DNA from: Clostridium omnivorum | Lineage (GTDB): Bacteria > Bacillota > Clostridia > Clostridiales > Clostridiaceae | Length of the DNA: 64,000 nt | NCBI RefSeq assembly: GCF_026012015.1 | Contig: NZ_BRXR01000001.1 | Span: 404,001-468,000 of the forward strand | Direction of reading: 5' to 3' | Program-made: the position numbers and the translations under genes | The notes under the pieces: generated by a model | What the model was told of the DNA's origin: nothing | What the model saw: only the letters and a program-made list of their open reading frames with translations | Databases searched by the model: none | Shown: positions 17,736-26,859 of the stretch, one piece after another | Position numbering within the stretch: the first letter of the stretch is position 1 | Layout: every line of letters starts with the position of its first letter

Positions 17736-19643
17736 TTAGACTTCAATAAACATATCTTTGCCTTCTCCGCAGGCAGGACAAGTCCATTCCTCTGGTAAAC
17801 TTTCAAAAGGTGTACCGGGCATTACCTCTCCTTCTGGATCACCAATACTTGGGTTATATTCATATCCACAACCGTTGCATACATGATATTTAAAGCTAGG
17901 AGCTACTTTCTTTGGAACTGCTCTCTTCATCTTTTTCATTGGAGGAGCATCCTTTTTAGTGTCACCATTATCCAATGCAGCTGTTAGCAGTGGAAGTATC
18001 TCCATTAAATCTCCAACTATTCCGTAATCAGCATTTTTAAAAATCTTAGCATTTGCATCAATATTGATAGCAACTATTGTAGTAGCATCCTTTATACCTT
18101 TTAAATGCTGCCCTGCCCCTGAAATACCGCAAGCTATATAAAGATTTCCTTTAAATTTTTGACCAGACATACCTACATAGCGATTTATAGGCACATACTT
18201 TAGTGTTTCAGCAACAGGACGGGATGAACCTATAGCTGCCCCAGCCTGAACTGCCAAAGCTTCGATGAGTTTCATGTTTTCCTTTTCACCTATTCCTTGG
18301 CCTGCACTAACTACTCTATCCGCTTTGCTTATAGGCGTATCTAAAGGAATCCCAACTGTAAAATCATATCCTTCTGACTTCAATGCTTCTACAAGAGAAT
18401 TAACTCTTTCTTCAGGAGTTCCATTATTAAAAATAACCTTCTTTCTATAACCAGTAGCAGGTCCACTCTTAGTTACTTTGCTTATATGTTCTGTCTTAGG
18501 CATTTTTCCTATTATGTTTGCAGCAATAACCACTCTCTGAATCTCATTAGTTCCTTCATATATTGTGCAAATCTTAGCATCCCTATAGGCGCGTTCAACT
18601 TCCATACCTTTTAGATAGCCACTTCCACCAAATATTTGAAGGGCATCATTGACAATTTCAAGGCATACATCAGAAGTATACTGCTTAGCCATGGCAGCTT
18701 CCATACCATAATGTTCATGATTTTCTTTTAGCTCGGCTGCACTGTAGACAAGTAACCTAGCCGCTCTAAGCTTTGTAGCCATATCAGCCAACTTAAAAGA
18801 AATCACCTGTTGCTGGCAGATAGGCTTGCCAAACTGGACTCTTTCTTTTGAATACTCTAATGCATTTTCATAAGCTCCTTGTGCAATACCAAGGGCTTGA
18901 GCAGCAATACCAATACGACCACCATCTAATGTTGACATTGCAATCTTGAAACCATCTCCCTCTTTGCCTAACAAGTTTTCCTTAGGTACTTTAACATTGT
19001 TGAAAATTAGTTCTGCAGTAACAGAGGAACGAATGCCCATTTTATCGTAATGCTGTCCAAAGCTAAAGCCCTCCCAGCCCTTTTCAACAATAAAAGCGCT
19101 TATGCCACGTGTACCTATATCAGGGGTAGTAACAGCGAAAACTATATAGATATCTGCCTCTCCTCCATTTGTTATAAATATCTTCCCGCCATTTAGAATA
19201 TAATAATCACCTTCTAATACAGCAGTGGTTTCAGTACCTCCAGCATCACTGCCTGCATTTTCCTCAGTAAGGCCAAAAGCTCCAATTTTCTCCCCATTTG
19301 CTAGTGGAATTAAGTATCTTTGCTTTTGCTCTTCAGTTCCATAGGCGTAAATTGGATATGAACCTAAAGATGTATGTGCAGAAAGAATTACTCCAGTACC
19401 TCCATCTACTCTTGATAACTCTTCTACCGCTATTGCGTAGCTTATTATATCTAATCCAGCACCACCGTACTCCTTAGGATAAGGTAGCCCCATCATTCCC
19501 ATATGTGCCAATTTTTTAACTGCTTCTGAAGGAAATTTGCTTTCCTGGTCTAACATAAATGCAATTGGTTTAACTTCCTCTTCAGCAAACTGTCTTATTT
19601 TAGCTCTTAGATTTTCATGTTGTTCTGTAGTTTTAAAAAACAT
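17736..19643 (-). CDS. Acyl-CoA dehydrogenase-EtfA-rubredoxin fusion protein
   Basis: A 635-residue three-domain electron-transfer protein. Residues 1-380 are a full acyl-CoA dehydrogenase with FAD-binding block FGLTEENAGSDAGG (123-136) and the catalytic glutamate in YEGTNEIQR (E363). Residues about 400-560 are the FAD domain of EtfA, including SAGQGIG (446-452), SSRPVAET (473-480) and SGQKFKGNLYIACGISGAGQ; the N-terminal EtfA domain and EtfB are absent. After a Lys/Pro-rich linker (563-582), residues 585-635 are a rubredoxin with C589, C592, C622, C625. The likely path is acyl-CoA to FAD to EtfA-FAD to rubredoxin. With fprA and dfx downstream, it may feed oxygen and superoxide reduction. The start follows GGAGG; the upstream region holds PerR-like boxes. 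Confidence 0.9.
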   Translation of the reverse strand: MFFKTTEQHENLRAKIRQFAEEEVKPIAFMLDQESKFPSEAVKKLAHMGMMGLPYPKEYGGAGLDIISYAIAVEELSRVDGGTGVILSAHTSLGSYPIYAYGTEEQKQRYLIPLANGEKIGAFGLTEENAGSDAGGTETTAVLEGDYYILNGGKIFITNGGEADIYIVFAVTTPDIGTRGISAFIVEKGWEGFSFGQHYDKMGIRSSVTAELIFNNVKVPKENLLGKEGDGFKIAMSTLDGGRIGIAAQALGIAQGAYENALEYSKERVQFGKPICQQQVISFKLADMATKLRAARLLVYSAAELKENHEHYGMEAAMAKQYTSDVCLEIVNDALQIFGGSGYLKGMEVERAYRDAKICTIYEGTNEIQRVVIAANIIGKMPKTEHISKVTKSGPATGYRKKVIFNNGTPEERVNSLVEALKSEGYDFTVGIPLDTPISKADRVVSAGQGIGEKENMKLIEALAVQAGAAIGSSRPVAETLKYVPINRYVGMSGQKFKGNLYIACGISGAGQHLKGIKDATTIVAINIDANAKIFKNADYGIVGDLMEILPLLTAALDNGDTKKDAPPMKKMKRAVPKKVAPSFKYHVCNGCGYEYNPSIGDPEGEVMPGTPFESLPEEWTCPACGEGKDMFIEV

Positions 19644-19799
19644 AAATACACCTCCATGAATTAAACGTCTTCATTAATACCTCAATAGAATATATTACAT
19701 CATATAAAATTCTAGTACTAAGTAACTCATCAACCTCCCCCTATAATTCATTAAATAAATATCTTTTTAAGTGTTTTCTGAACGTCATTATTTACATCT

Positions 19800-19848
19800 A
19801 TATAATTATTATATACATGTAATAATTATATAGATGTAATGATTACAT
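19800..19848. promoter_or_regulatory. Three tandem PerR-like boxes phased at 17 bp
   Basis: Three 15-bp 7-1-7 inverted repeats lie end to end with 2-bp gaps: ATATAATTATTATAT (19800-19814, perfect), ATGTAATAATTATAT (19817-19831, one mismatch) and ATGTAATGATTACAT (19834-19848, perfect). The PerR box of Firmicutes is TTATAATNATTATAA; the first repeat agrees at 12 of 14 positions. They begin at the predicted transcription start and run into the leader, a repressor position. PerR control of rubredoxin-dependent oxygen defence genes is known in Clostridium acetobutylicum. Confidence 0.6.
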
Positions 19849-19853
19849 AGTTA

Positions 19854-19882
19854 ATTATACTACCTAATAGTAATTATTACAA
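19854..19882 (-). promoter_or_regulatory. Promoter of the dehydrogenase-EtfA-rubredoxin cluster
   Basis: On the minus strand -35 TTGTAA (19877-19882) and -10 TATAAT (19854-19859) are spaced by exactly 17 nt. A further 7-1-7 repeat, TAGTAATTATTACAA (19868-19882), covers the -35 element and keeps the 17-bp phase of the three boxes downstream (two periods away). Confidence 0.6.
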
Positions 19883-19964
19883 TAAATCTTGTAATAATTT
19901 TCTAATATTTATCCATAAGTAAAATTCCCGCAAGTGTGAACAGTATGTAATATATTTCAAATAA

Positions 19965-19993
19965 AAAAACCTCAACTTAATTGTTGAGGATTT
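19965..19993 (-). terminator. Terminator of the two-component operon
   Basis: CCTCAAC and GTTGAGG form a 7-bp stem around a 6-nt loop, followed by seven T residues on the minus strand, about 50 nt past the response regulator stop. Confidence 0.8.
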
Positions 19994-20037
19994 CACTTTT
20001 CAAATGCTGCACCTTATTTTAAAAATGCTATTCAATA

Positions 20038-20712
20038 TTATATTTTATAATATTTATACTGAGGCCTTCCAACCTTTCCGTATTCAACCAACTTGTCAAT
20101 TTTATTTTCTTTTTCCATGAATTCAAGATATCTTCTCACAGTTACTCTTGCAATTCCTAATTTTTCTGCTAGTTCTTCAGCTGTAAAGTCATTATAACTT
20201 TTTTTCTCTATCTCATCCCAAATGGCTCTATAAGTATATTTATTAAGGCCCTTTGTAAAATCATCTTCCTTTTCAGAAAAGTTTGAACTAGCCTTTAACT
20301 TGTCTAATTCCTTTTGCTCTATTACGTCATTTTTCTTAAATTTATAATACCTCTCTTTAAATTGAAGAAGTGCTTCTTTAAATCTTTCAAAACTAAAGGG
20401 CTTTATTAGATAATCAATAATCCCATATCTAAAAGCTTCTTGAATTCTATCGATAGATTTATCTGCTGTTATCAATATGATATCTATATCCATTTCTTGA
20501 GCTCTTATCCACTTTAAAAAATCAATTCCATTTTCCTTAGGAAGGTAAACATCAAGCAATATCAAGTCAGGCTTTTTAGTGGATATTACTTTTTTTGCAT
20601 CTTCAAGGTTTGAAACTGCTTTATGCAAAACAAACCCTTCTACTCTTTCTAAAAATTTAGAATTTATCTCTCTAACCATAGGGTCATCTTCAACAATGAT
20701 TACTTGGATCAA
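20038..20712 (-). CDS. CitB/DcuR/MalR-type response regulator
   Basis: A 224-residue response regulator. The receiver domain (1-120) has the phosphoacceptor D54 in LILLDVYLPKENGIDFL and the acidic pair E8-D9-D10. The C-terminal part (about 165-224) contains a helix-turn-helix, FTAEELAEKLGIARVTVRRYLEFM, as in CitB, DcuR and MaeR. The start is a TTG at 20712 that overlaps the TGA of the kinase gene (TTGA) and follows GGAGGAGG; the longer frame inside the kinase gene is unlikely. It pairs with the adjacent kinase. The permease and malic enzyme genes 1.9-4 kb upstream are the likely targets. Confidence 0.88.
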   Translation of the reverse strand: MIQVIIVEDDPMVREINSKFLERVEGFVLHKAVSNLEDAKKVISTKKPDLILLDVYLPKENGIDFLKWIRAQEMDIDIILITADKSIDRIQEAFRYGIIDYLIKPFSFERFKEALLQFKERYYKFKKNDVIEQKELDKLKASSNFSEKEDDFTKGLNKYTYRAIWDEIEKKSYNDFTAEELAEKLGIARVTVRRYLEFMEKENKIDKLVEYGKVGRPQYKYYKI

Positions 20713-22316
20713 GCTTTTTCCTCCTCCATTTTCATTGGTATAGTTATATCCCATTGAATGCCTTCATTAGCATCAAAGCTTATCATTCCATTAAAATCAT
20801 CTATTATTTTCTTTACAATATACATACCATGACCACGTTGTCCTTCCTTTGTTGAAAATCCCTGCTCGTATATTTTCTCCCTATATTCCAATGGAATTCC
20901 ACTGCCGTTATCTTTCACTTCTATATTTAAGAATTTCTCATCTTGTATTATTTTTAAATATATCAAACCAGTACCATCATTTTTCACTTCATCAAGAGAA
21001 TTTTCTATTAAATTTCCAATTACTGATACAATCTCTTCAGAGGTCATATAATCAGGTAACTTATTAAGTTTTGAATTTACATCTATTTTTAGCTTGACTC
21101 TACACTCTTCAGCTTTATTGTATTTAGCAAGCAGCAAAGCTGATAGCGAAACATCCTTTATATTTTCTGTTAAAATATTACTTATATTACTTCTTATTTT
21201 AGCTACATCAGATATAAACTGTAGAGCTTCTTCATATTCTTCTAATTGAATAAGCCCCGCTATAGTGTGAAGCTTATTCATAAATTCATGGTTCTGAGCT
21301 CTTAAGGACCATGCCATCTTTTTAACGCCTGTGAGCTCTTCTGCTAATCTTGTAACCTCTGTTTTATCTCTAAAACTAGCAATAGCTCCTACAATCTTTC
21401 CTCTATTTTTTATAGGAATTCTATTAGTCATTATTATAGTATTATTTATCCTTTGCTCTTCTTCAAATTCAGCTTCTCCAGTTTCTAATACGTTTATCAT
21501 GCGTGTATTTGGAATAACATCCTCTATATTCCTTCCTATGATAAGCTCTTTATTAACAGTATTTTCATAGTGTAATATTTTTAAAGCCGAATCATTAATA
21601 AGTGTAATTCTCCCTTTAAGGTCAACAGCTACCAGCCCTTCATGAATTGCACCAATAATCCCCATCTTTTCATTATAAAGTTTTGTTATTTCCTCAGGCT
21701 CAAGTCCAAGTAAGGTGTTTTTTACGTTATTGGCTAATATAATTGCACCTATTATTCCTACCAAAAGGCCTCCAAGACCTATGAAAATTATATACAATAT
21801 TGCTTTATGCTTAGCAATTTCAATACTGTGTGTAAGAGTACCTACTGAAACGAAGCCTATCTCTTTTTTATTTACTTCATCATATATTGGAGTAAATGCT
21901 CTCAAGGATTTTCCCAGTGTTCCCGTAGCCTCAGAAATATATGTTTCTCCCATTTGAACTACCCTACTCTCATCCCCTCCTACAAACTTTTTTCCTATCA
22001 TTTCAGGGTTTGGATGAGAATATCTAATACCTTCACTGTCTGCTACAGTGATATACTCAACTTGTTCTAAATTCTTAAGCTGCAGATTTACATAAGAGTT
22101 GATACTTCGATTAGGATCCTTCATATTGAGTGCATCTATTACTTCTTTAGAATGAGCTATCATCTCAGCTGTATTCATAATATTTGTTCTTGCCTTACTT
22201 TCAATATTTTCGGTGATCCACGAGGCGACAAACGAAATTATTATAGATATAGAAACAAATACTACTGTGATTATCAAAAGTGTAAGCTTTGTTTGCAGCT
22301 TCATTGCCTTTTTCAA
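20709..22316 (-). CDS. CitA/DcuS/MalK-type sensor histidine kinase
   Basis: A 535-residue membrane sensor kinase. A first transmembrane helix (about 8-33), an extracellular PASC-type sensor domain with RYSHPNPEMIGK (about 98-109), the second helix (about 172-196), a cytoplasmic PAS domain (about 215-330), the phosphoacceptor in AQNHEFMNKLH (H343) and a HATPase with ENSLDEV and GHGMYIVKKI. This is the architecture of extracellular citrate, malate and fumarate sensors. The start is a TTG at 22316 preceded by GAGGTGG; longer starts add an odd tail. The adjacent permease and malic enzyme suggest malate or a related acid as signal. Confidence 0.88.
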   Translation of the reverse strand: MKKAMKLQTKLTLLIITVVFVSISIIISFVASWITENIESKARTNIMNTAEMIAHSKEVIDALNMKDPNRSINSYVNLQLKNLEQVEYITVADSEGIRYSHPNPEMIGKKFVGGDESRVVQMGETYISEATGTLGKSLRAFTPIYDEVNKKEIGFVSVGTLTHSIEIAKHKAILYIIFIGLGGLLVGIIGAIILANNVKNTLLGLEPEEITKLYNEKMGIIGAIHEGLVAVDLKGRITLINDSALKILHYENTVNKELIIGRNIEDVIPNTRMINVLETGEAEFEEEQRINNTIIMTNRIPIKNRGKIVGAIASFRDKTEVTRLAEELTGVKKMAWSLRAQNHEFMNKLHTIAGLIQLEEYEEALQFISDVAKIRSNISNILTENIKDVSLSALLLAKYNKAEECRVKLKIDVNSKLNKLPDYMTSEEIVSVIGNLIENSLDEVKNDGTGLIYLKIIQDEKFLNIEVKDNGSGIPLEYREKIYEQGFSTKEGQRGHGMYIVKKIIDDFNGMISFDANEGIQWDITIPMKMEEEKA

Positions 22317-22559
22317 CCTAACCACCTCAACATTAATATGTGCAAATCTATTTTTATAATTAAAAAACTTTAAAAACACGGAATCATAGAAGAACATGCA
22401 TACTGAAGGATCACTATAGGAATGAATACCTCAACCCTATTATATAACACTTCTCTCACTATTGTCTTCCACTTTTCCGTGTTTATTTTAATGTCTATCT
22501 AATGTACCTTATTTGGCCTTAAGCATAGGCTGGATTAAAACAATAAGGATTATTTTTTA

Positions 22560-23531
22560 TCATGCAGCTGCCTCATTGTTAAGTTTTTTTGTTTTTCTAT
22601 TACTAAGCCATTTATATGCATAAGTAACAATAAAGGGGCACAGGATAGCGGATACTACACATGCTGCTGCTACTTGCGCTGTGGCCATTGTTGCTACAAC
22701 AGCTAATGTTGGATCTGCTGCTGCAACAGCAGCTGGTGTGGCTACAGCATTTCCTGCGGTTGACCCTGTTGCAAGTCCAATTACAGGCTCTTCTTTAAAT
22801 AATTTTAGTAAAGCAAAAGCTCCTATTCCAGTAAAGGCAGCTATTACTCCAAGTAATATACCAGGTCCTCCTGCTTTTACAATAGTGTTTAAGTTCATTC
22901 CTGCTCCTAGTGGGAATGAGAAGAATGGAATTAATAACATTTTACTACTTCCAAGGAATTTTCTCATATCAGGATCAATATTTCCTAAAATCATTCCTAT
23001 TACTATTGGAACCATTACTGCTACAAGTGCCATAAAAGGAACTTGTGCAAGCCCAGATGCACCTAACGCAACTAATGTGAAAAATGGACCATCTTTCAAA
23101 GACAATAAAGCATAAGCCCCTACATCAGTTTCATCACCATACTGTGAAGCAAGAGATGCATATAATCCCCCATTACAGTTTGTCAATGCTGCAAGGATTG
23201 CCAGCGGTGATAACCCTAATACTCCAGCAGGTCCAAAAACTTTTCCTACAAATATACCAATACCAGCACCTACTATAAATTTACCTGATATTAATATTGC
23301 ACCCTTTTTTAATGCTTTTGGTGCCAATTTGAAATTAATTTGTGAACCAATCAAAAACATAAAACAAGCTAAAATTGTTGATGATGCCGTAGAACTGAAT
23401 AATGCTGTTGTAAAGCCGCCAATCTTTAAAACTTGAGGGCAAAAAGTATTAACTAATACCCCTAAAAAAAGTGGAACAACCATCATACCGCCTGGAATTT
23501 TATCAAGTGTTTTCTTAATTGGAATTTGCAT
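22560..23531 (-). CDS. KdgT-family permease, probable organic acid transporter
   Basis: A 323-residue membrane protein with about ten hydrophobic segments, belonging to the 2-keto-3-deoxygluconate permease (KdgT) family: MQIPIKKTLDKIPGGMMVVPLFLG at the start, ALTNCNGGLYASLASQYGDETDVGA in the middle and TGSTAGNAVATPAAVAAADPT near the C-terminus are the family landmarks. No hexuronate or KDG catabolic gene is in the window. It lies between a CitA-type two-component system and malic enzyme, so the natural substrate may be malate or another carboxylate. Substrate assignment is inference. ATG after GGAGGGAT. Confidence 0.85.
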   Translation of the reverse strand: MQIPIKKTLDKIPGGMMVVPLFLGVLVNTFCPQVLKIGGFTTALFSSTASSTILACFMFLIGSQINFKLAPKALKKGAILISGKFIVGAGIGIFVGKVFGPAGVLGLSPLAILAALTNCNGGLYASLASQYGDETDVGAYALLSLKDGPFFTLVALGASGLAQVPFMALVAVMVPIVIGMILGNIDPDMRKFLGSSKMLLIPFFSFPLGAGMNLNTIVKAGGPGILLGVIAAFTGIGAFALLKLFKEEPVIGLATGSTAGNAVATPAAVAAADPTLAVVATMATAQVAAACVVSAILCPFIVTYAYKWLSNRKTKKLNNEAAA

Positions 23532-23591
23532 TTTTATCCCTCCATTTTTTTATTTTAGATGCTTGCAATATTCTGCAAGCACCTATTTGTT

Positions 23592-24764
23592 TTATACTCT
23601 TGCTGCACCGCTTTTTCTTGCTGCCTCTTTTATTGCTTCAGCCACATTAGCTGCAACAGTTCTGTCTAACGCATATGGAATTACATTATTGTCATTTAAG
23701 TCTTCATCCTTTATCATTGAAGCAATAGCATACGCTGCTGCTATTTTCATTTCTTCATTAATTTCCTTCGCCCTAACATCTAAAGCCCCTCTGAATATTC
23801 CCGGAAAAGCTAAAACGTTATTAACTTGGTTTGGAAAATCCGAGCGTCCTGTACCTATTACTCTTGCTCCTGCTGCTTTTGCATCATCTGGCATTATTTC
23901 CGGGGTTGGATTTGCCATAGCAAATAATATAGAATCCTTATTCATAGTTCTTACCATTTCCTGAGTTACAATTCCCGGTGCAGATACCCCTATAAATACA
24001 TCAGCACCTACTAGTGCATCAGCTAAAGTACCCTTGATATTATCTAGGTTTGTAATCTTAGCCAGTTCTTTCTTAGCCTCGTCCACATTTTCTATTCCCT
24101 TATAAAGAATCCCCACCTTATCACAAGCAATTAAATTCTTTACTCCAGAAGATAATAGCAACTTAGCAATTGCAGTTCCTGCTGCTCCAGCACCATTTAC
24201 TACAACCTTAATATCCTCTATTTTCTTTTCTACAACCTTTAGTGCATTTATAAGTCCTGCTAACACAACTATGGCAGTTCCGTGCTGATCGTCATGAAAC
24301 ACTGGTATATCAAGTTCCTTCTTTAATCTTTCTTCAACTTCAAAGCATCTTGGTGCACCAATATCCTCTAAATTTATTCCTCCAAAACCAGGGGCTATAA
24401 GCTTAACAGCTTTTACTATCTCATCTACATTCTTAGTATCTAAGCAAATAGGAAAGGCATCTACATCAGCAAACTCTTTGAATAAGATAGCTTTACCTTC
24501 CATTACCGGAAGTCCTGCCATTGGTCCTATATCTCCAAGTCCCAATACTGCAGTTCCATCAGTTACTACTGCAACTAGGTTTCCTTTTGAAGTATACTTG
24601 TACACGTTTTCTTTATTTTCATGTATTTTTCTGCAAGGTTCTGCAACCCCTGGTGTATACGCTAAACTCAAGTCATCTCTTGTATTAACTGCTACCTTTG
24701 ATGTTACATTGATCTTTCCAACCTTTTCTTCATGTAACTTCAAACTCTCTTCAAAATAATTCAT
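23592..24764 (-). CDS. NAD(P)-dependent malic enzyme (decarboxylating)
   Basis: A 390-residue short-form bacterial malic enzyme. The N-terminal domain contains SLAYTPGVAEPCR and LGLGDIGPMAGLPVMEGKA (with the catalytic lysine), then CFEVEERLKKELDIPVFHDDQHGTA, and the NAD-binding domain starts at VVNGAGAAGTAIAKLL (about 187-202). It oxidatively decarboxylates malate to pyruvate. The gene is upstream of and co-directional with the KdgT-type permease, 60 nt apart, and close to the CitA/CitB-type regulators; the set looks like the mae module of lactobacilli with a different transporter. ATG follows GGGAG. Confidence 0.92.
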   Translation of the reverse strand: MNYFEESLKLHEEKVGKINVTSKVAVNTRDDLSLAYTPGVAEPCRKIHENKENVYKYTSKGNLVAVVTDGTAVLGLGDIGPMAGLPVMEGKAILFKEFADVDAFPICLDTKNVDEIVKAVKLIAPGFGGINLEDIGAPRCFEVEERLKKELDIPVFHDDQHGTAIVVLAGLINALKVVEKKIEDIKVVVNGAGAAGTAIAKLLLSSGVKNLIACDKVGILYKGIENVDEAKKELAKITNLDNIKGTLADALVGADVFIGVSAPGIVTQEMVRTMNKDSILFAMANPTPEIMPDDAKAAGARVIGTGRSDFPNQVNNVLAFPGIFRGALDVRAKEINEEMKIAAAYAIASMIKDEDLNDNNVIPYALDRTVAANVAEAIKEAARKSGAARV

Positions 24765-24938
24765 TTATGCTCCCATCCCTTCACCTTTTAAATTTGCCTT
24801 TGTAGTCGTTTTCTATGAATAAATAATAGCATCACACTTTAACTATTAGAATATTTTAAACTTTAAAAACATATTATGGTCATAAAGAACATTTTGTTAT
24901 ATCTTTAACAAATTCTGCGATGTTTTTATGAAAATAAA

Positions 24939-24982
24939 AGAAGATGGTACAAAACAACTAAAATCATTTTGTACCATCTTCT
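24939..24982 (-). terminator. Terminator of the ABC exporter operon
   Basis: A perfect 16-bp stem, AGAAGATGGTACAAAA paired with TTTTGTACCATCTTCT, around a 12-nt loop, 20 nt past the stop of the second ABC gene. Confidence 0.85.
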
Positions 24983-25002
24983 CTACATTCTCACATATTA
25001 AT

Positions 25003-26856
25003 TTATGCACCACTCGGTAATCTACCCATTTGGCTAATAACCATTTCATAATAGTGCCCTTTTTTCTCCATAAGAGTCTTATGATTTCCTATCTCTAATA
25101 TCTGTCCATTGCCGATTACCATAATATGATCAGCATCCCTAATAGTAGACAAGCGATGAGCAATCAAAAAGCTAGTGCGATTCTTCATTAAACTTAAAAA
25201 TGCTCGCTGAATATCTTTTTCTGTTTTTGTGTCAACGCTGCTGGTTGCTTCATCTAAAATTAAGATAGGGCTATCACAAAGCACGGCTCTTGCAATTGCA
25301 ATAAGTTGACGTTGTCCCTGACTTAGATTATCTGCTGCGCCAGATACCATTGTATAATATCCTTTTGGCAGCTTATCAATAAAATCGTGAGCATGAGCTA
25401 TTTTAGCAGCTTTTATTACCTGCTCATCTGTCGCATCATTTTGTGAGTAGCGAATATTATCCATTATTGTACCAGTAAAAAGGCAAGTGTCCTGCAGTAC
25501 AACAGAAAAACATTTTCTAAGGCTATTGCGTTTTATATTCGTAATTGGCTCATTATCAATTAATATTCTTCCACTGTCAGCATCATAAAAACGAGTGAGT
25601 AGATTAACAATAGTGGTTTTTCCTGCGCCAGTTTCACCTACTAAAGCTACTACCTCTCCTGCCTTAACATTAAAGCTTACATCCTTCAATATTGGTGTGG
25701 CTTTATTGTATGAGAAGCATACATTTTCAAAAGAAACATCTCCATTTGGATGCTCCATATAAATAGCATTTTCAGAATCAGCAGGCTCCTCCTTGCTGTC
25801 TAATATTTCAAAAACTCGTTCCGCTCCTGCAAGTGCTGACTGAATTGTATTAAACATTCCTGCAACAGAGTTAAGCGGCTGTGCAAATTGCTTAGAATAA
25901 CTTAAAAAACTTACTACTGTACCAATTGCTAGTCCATAACCAACAGATAGTATACCACCTACAAAAGCAACAATTGTAAAAGTTAAATTATTAATAACAT
26001 TCATAAGAGGCATCATATATCCAGACCATATTTGTGCCTTAGTACTGCTTTCGTTTAGCTTTTCATTGATAGCTTTAAACTGCTTTAACACATCCTGCTG
26101 CTTTCCAAAAGCTTTAACCATTTTAAGTCCTAATATATTTTCCTCAATTACACCATTTAATGAACCAAGGCTTCTCTGTTGTTCTAAGAAATAAACACGG
26201 CTTCTAGATGCAATTGTACGAGTTAAAATAGTTACAAGCGGTATACATAGTAAAACAACTAAAGTTAGCGGCACATTCAGCATTATCATTACAGCAAAAG
26301 AACCAGCTAAAGTTAAAACACTCGATATTAATTGTGTTGTAGTCTGTGCAATAGTAGAACTGATATTATCCACATCATTTGTAATTCTACTCATTGTATC
26401 ACCATGCGAACGTGTATCATAAAATTCCAATGGAAGTACTTGCATCTTCTCAAAAAATTCGGTACGCAAAACAAATACTAGCTTTTGTGAAACCTTAAGC
26501 ATAACAACTCCATTTATGCATGAAATAAGCCAGTTCACTGCATACAAAACTGCAATTATTAGCAAAAGCCTCATTAGGGCTTTTGTATCCACTACCCTGG
26601 TGGCAATTTTAAATGTATTAAAGGTTTTTCCCACAAAATATGGTATAGCAACAGAAATTACAGAAGAAAAAACTGTGAGCAGCATAGCCAAAAATATTGT
26701 TTTTGCAAAGCGCATATATATCCTTATAATACGCATTAGCGTACCCTTAGCATTTTTAGGCTTTGCGGTTGGTTTAAATCGGTTTGCACCGCCCCCTACT
26801 GGCCTTCCATTCATAGATGGTACTTTTACATCCGACGAAGAAAATTGTCCAGCCAT
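25003..26856 (-). CDS. ABC exporter subunit with consensus ATPase motifs
   Basis: A 617-residue half-transporter of the multidrug/lipid exporter (ABCB, YheH/LmrD-like) type. A basic N-terminal stretch (1-40) precedes six transmembrane helices (about 45-340); the ATPase domain has Walker A GETGAGKT, signature LSQGQRQ, Walker B ILILDEATSSVD with the catalytic glutamate, and the switch histidine in FLIAHRLST. It starts three nt after the stop of its partner, with AAGGAGG inside the partner's last codons, so the two are coupled. Together they form a heterodimer that likely exports a drug, peptide or lipid. The substrate cannot be read from the sequence. Confidence 0.9.
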   Translation of the reverse strand: MAGQFSSSDVKVPSMNGRPVGGGANRFKPTAKPKNAKGTLMRIIRIYMRFAKTIFLAMLLTVFSSVISVAIPYFVGKTFNTFKIATRVVDTKALMRLLLIIAVLYAVNWLISCINGVVMLKVSQKLVFVLRTEFFEKMQVLPLEFYDTRSHGDTMSRITNDVDNISSTIAQTTTQLISSVLTLAGSFAVMIMLNVPLTLVVLLCIPLVTILTRTIASRSRVYFLEQQRSLGSLNGVIEENILGLKMVKAFGKQQDVLKQFKAINEKLNESSTKAQIWSGYMMPLMNVINNLTFTIVAFVGGILSVGYGLAIGTVVSFLSYSKQFAQPLNSVAGMFNTIQSALAGAERVFEILDSKEEPADSENAIYMEHPNGDVSFENVCFSYNKATPILKDVSFNVKAGEVVALVGETGAGKTTIVNLLTRFYDADSGRILIDNEPITNIKRNSLRKCFSVVLQDTCLFTGTIMDNIRYSQNDATDEQVIKAAKIAHAHDFIDKLPKGYYTMVSGAADNLSQGQRQLIAIARAVLCDSPILILDEATSSVDTKTEKDIQRAFLSLMKNRTSFLIAHRLSTIRDADHIMVIGNGQILEIGNHKTLMEKKGHYYEMVISQMGRLPSGA

Positions 26857-26859
26857 TAC

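Larger units (their letters stand above)
19644..20037. other. Regulatory region upstream of the dehydrogenase-EtfA-rubredoxin gene
   Basis: About 390 nt. The right end holds the terminator of the two-component genes (19965-19990). Then come a promoter and a phased array of 7-1-7 dyads (19800-19882). Nearer to the gene, 19695-19730 encodes a possible 11-codon leader peptide (MSYLVLEFYMM) preceded by GGGGGAGG, though the spacing of only three nt makes translation doubtful. Confidence 0.5.
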
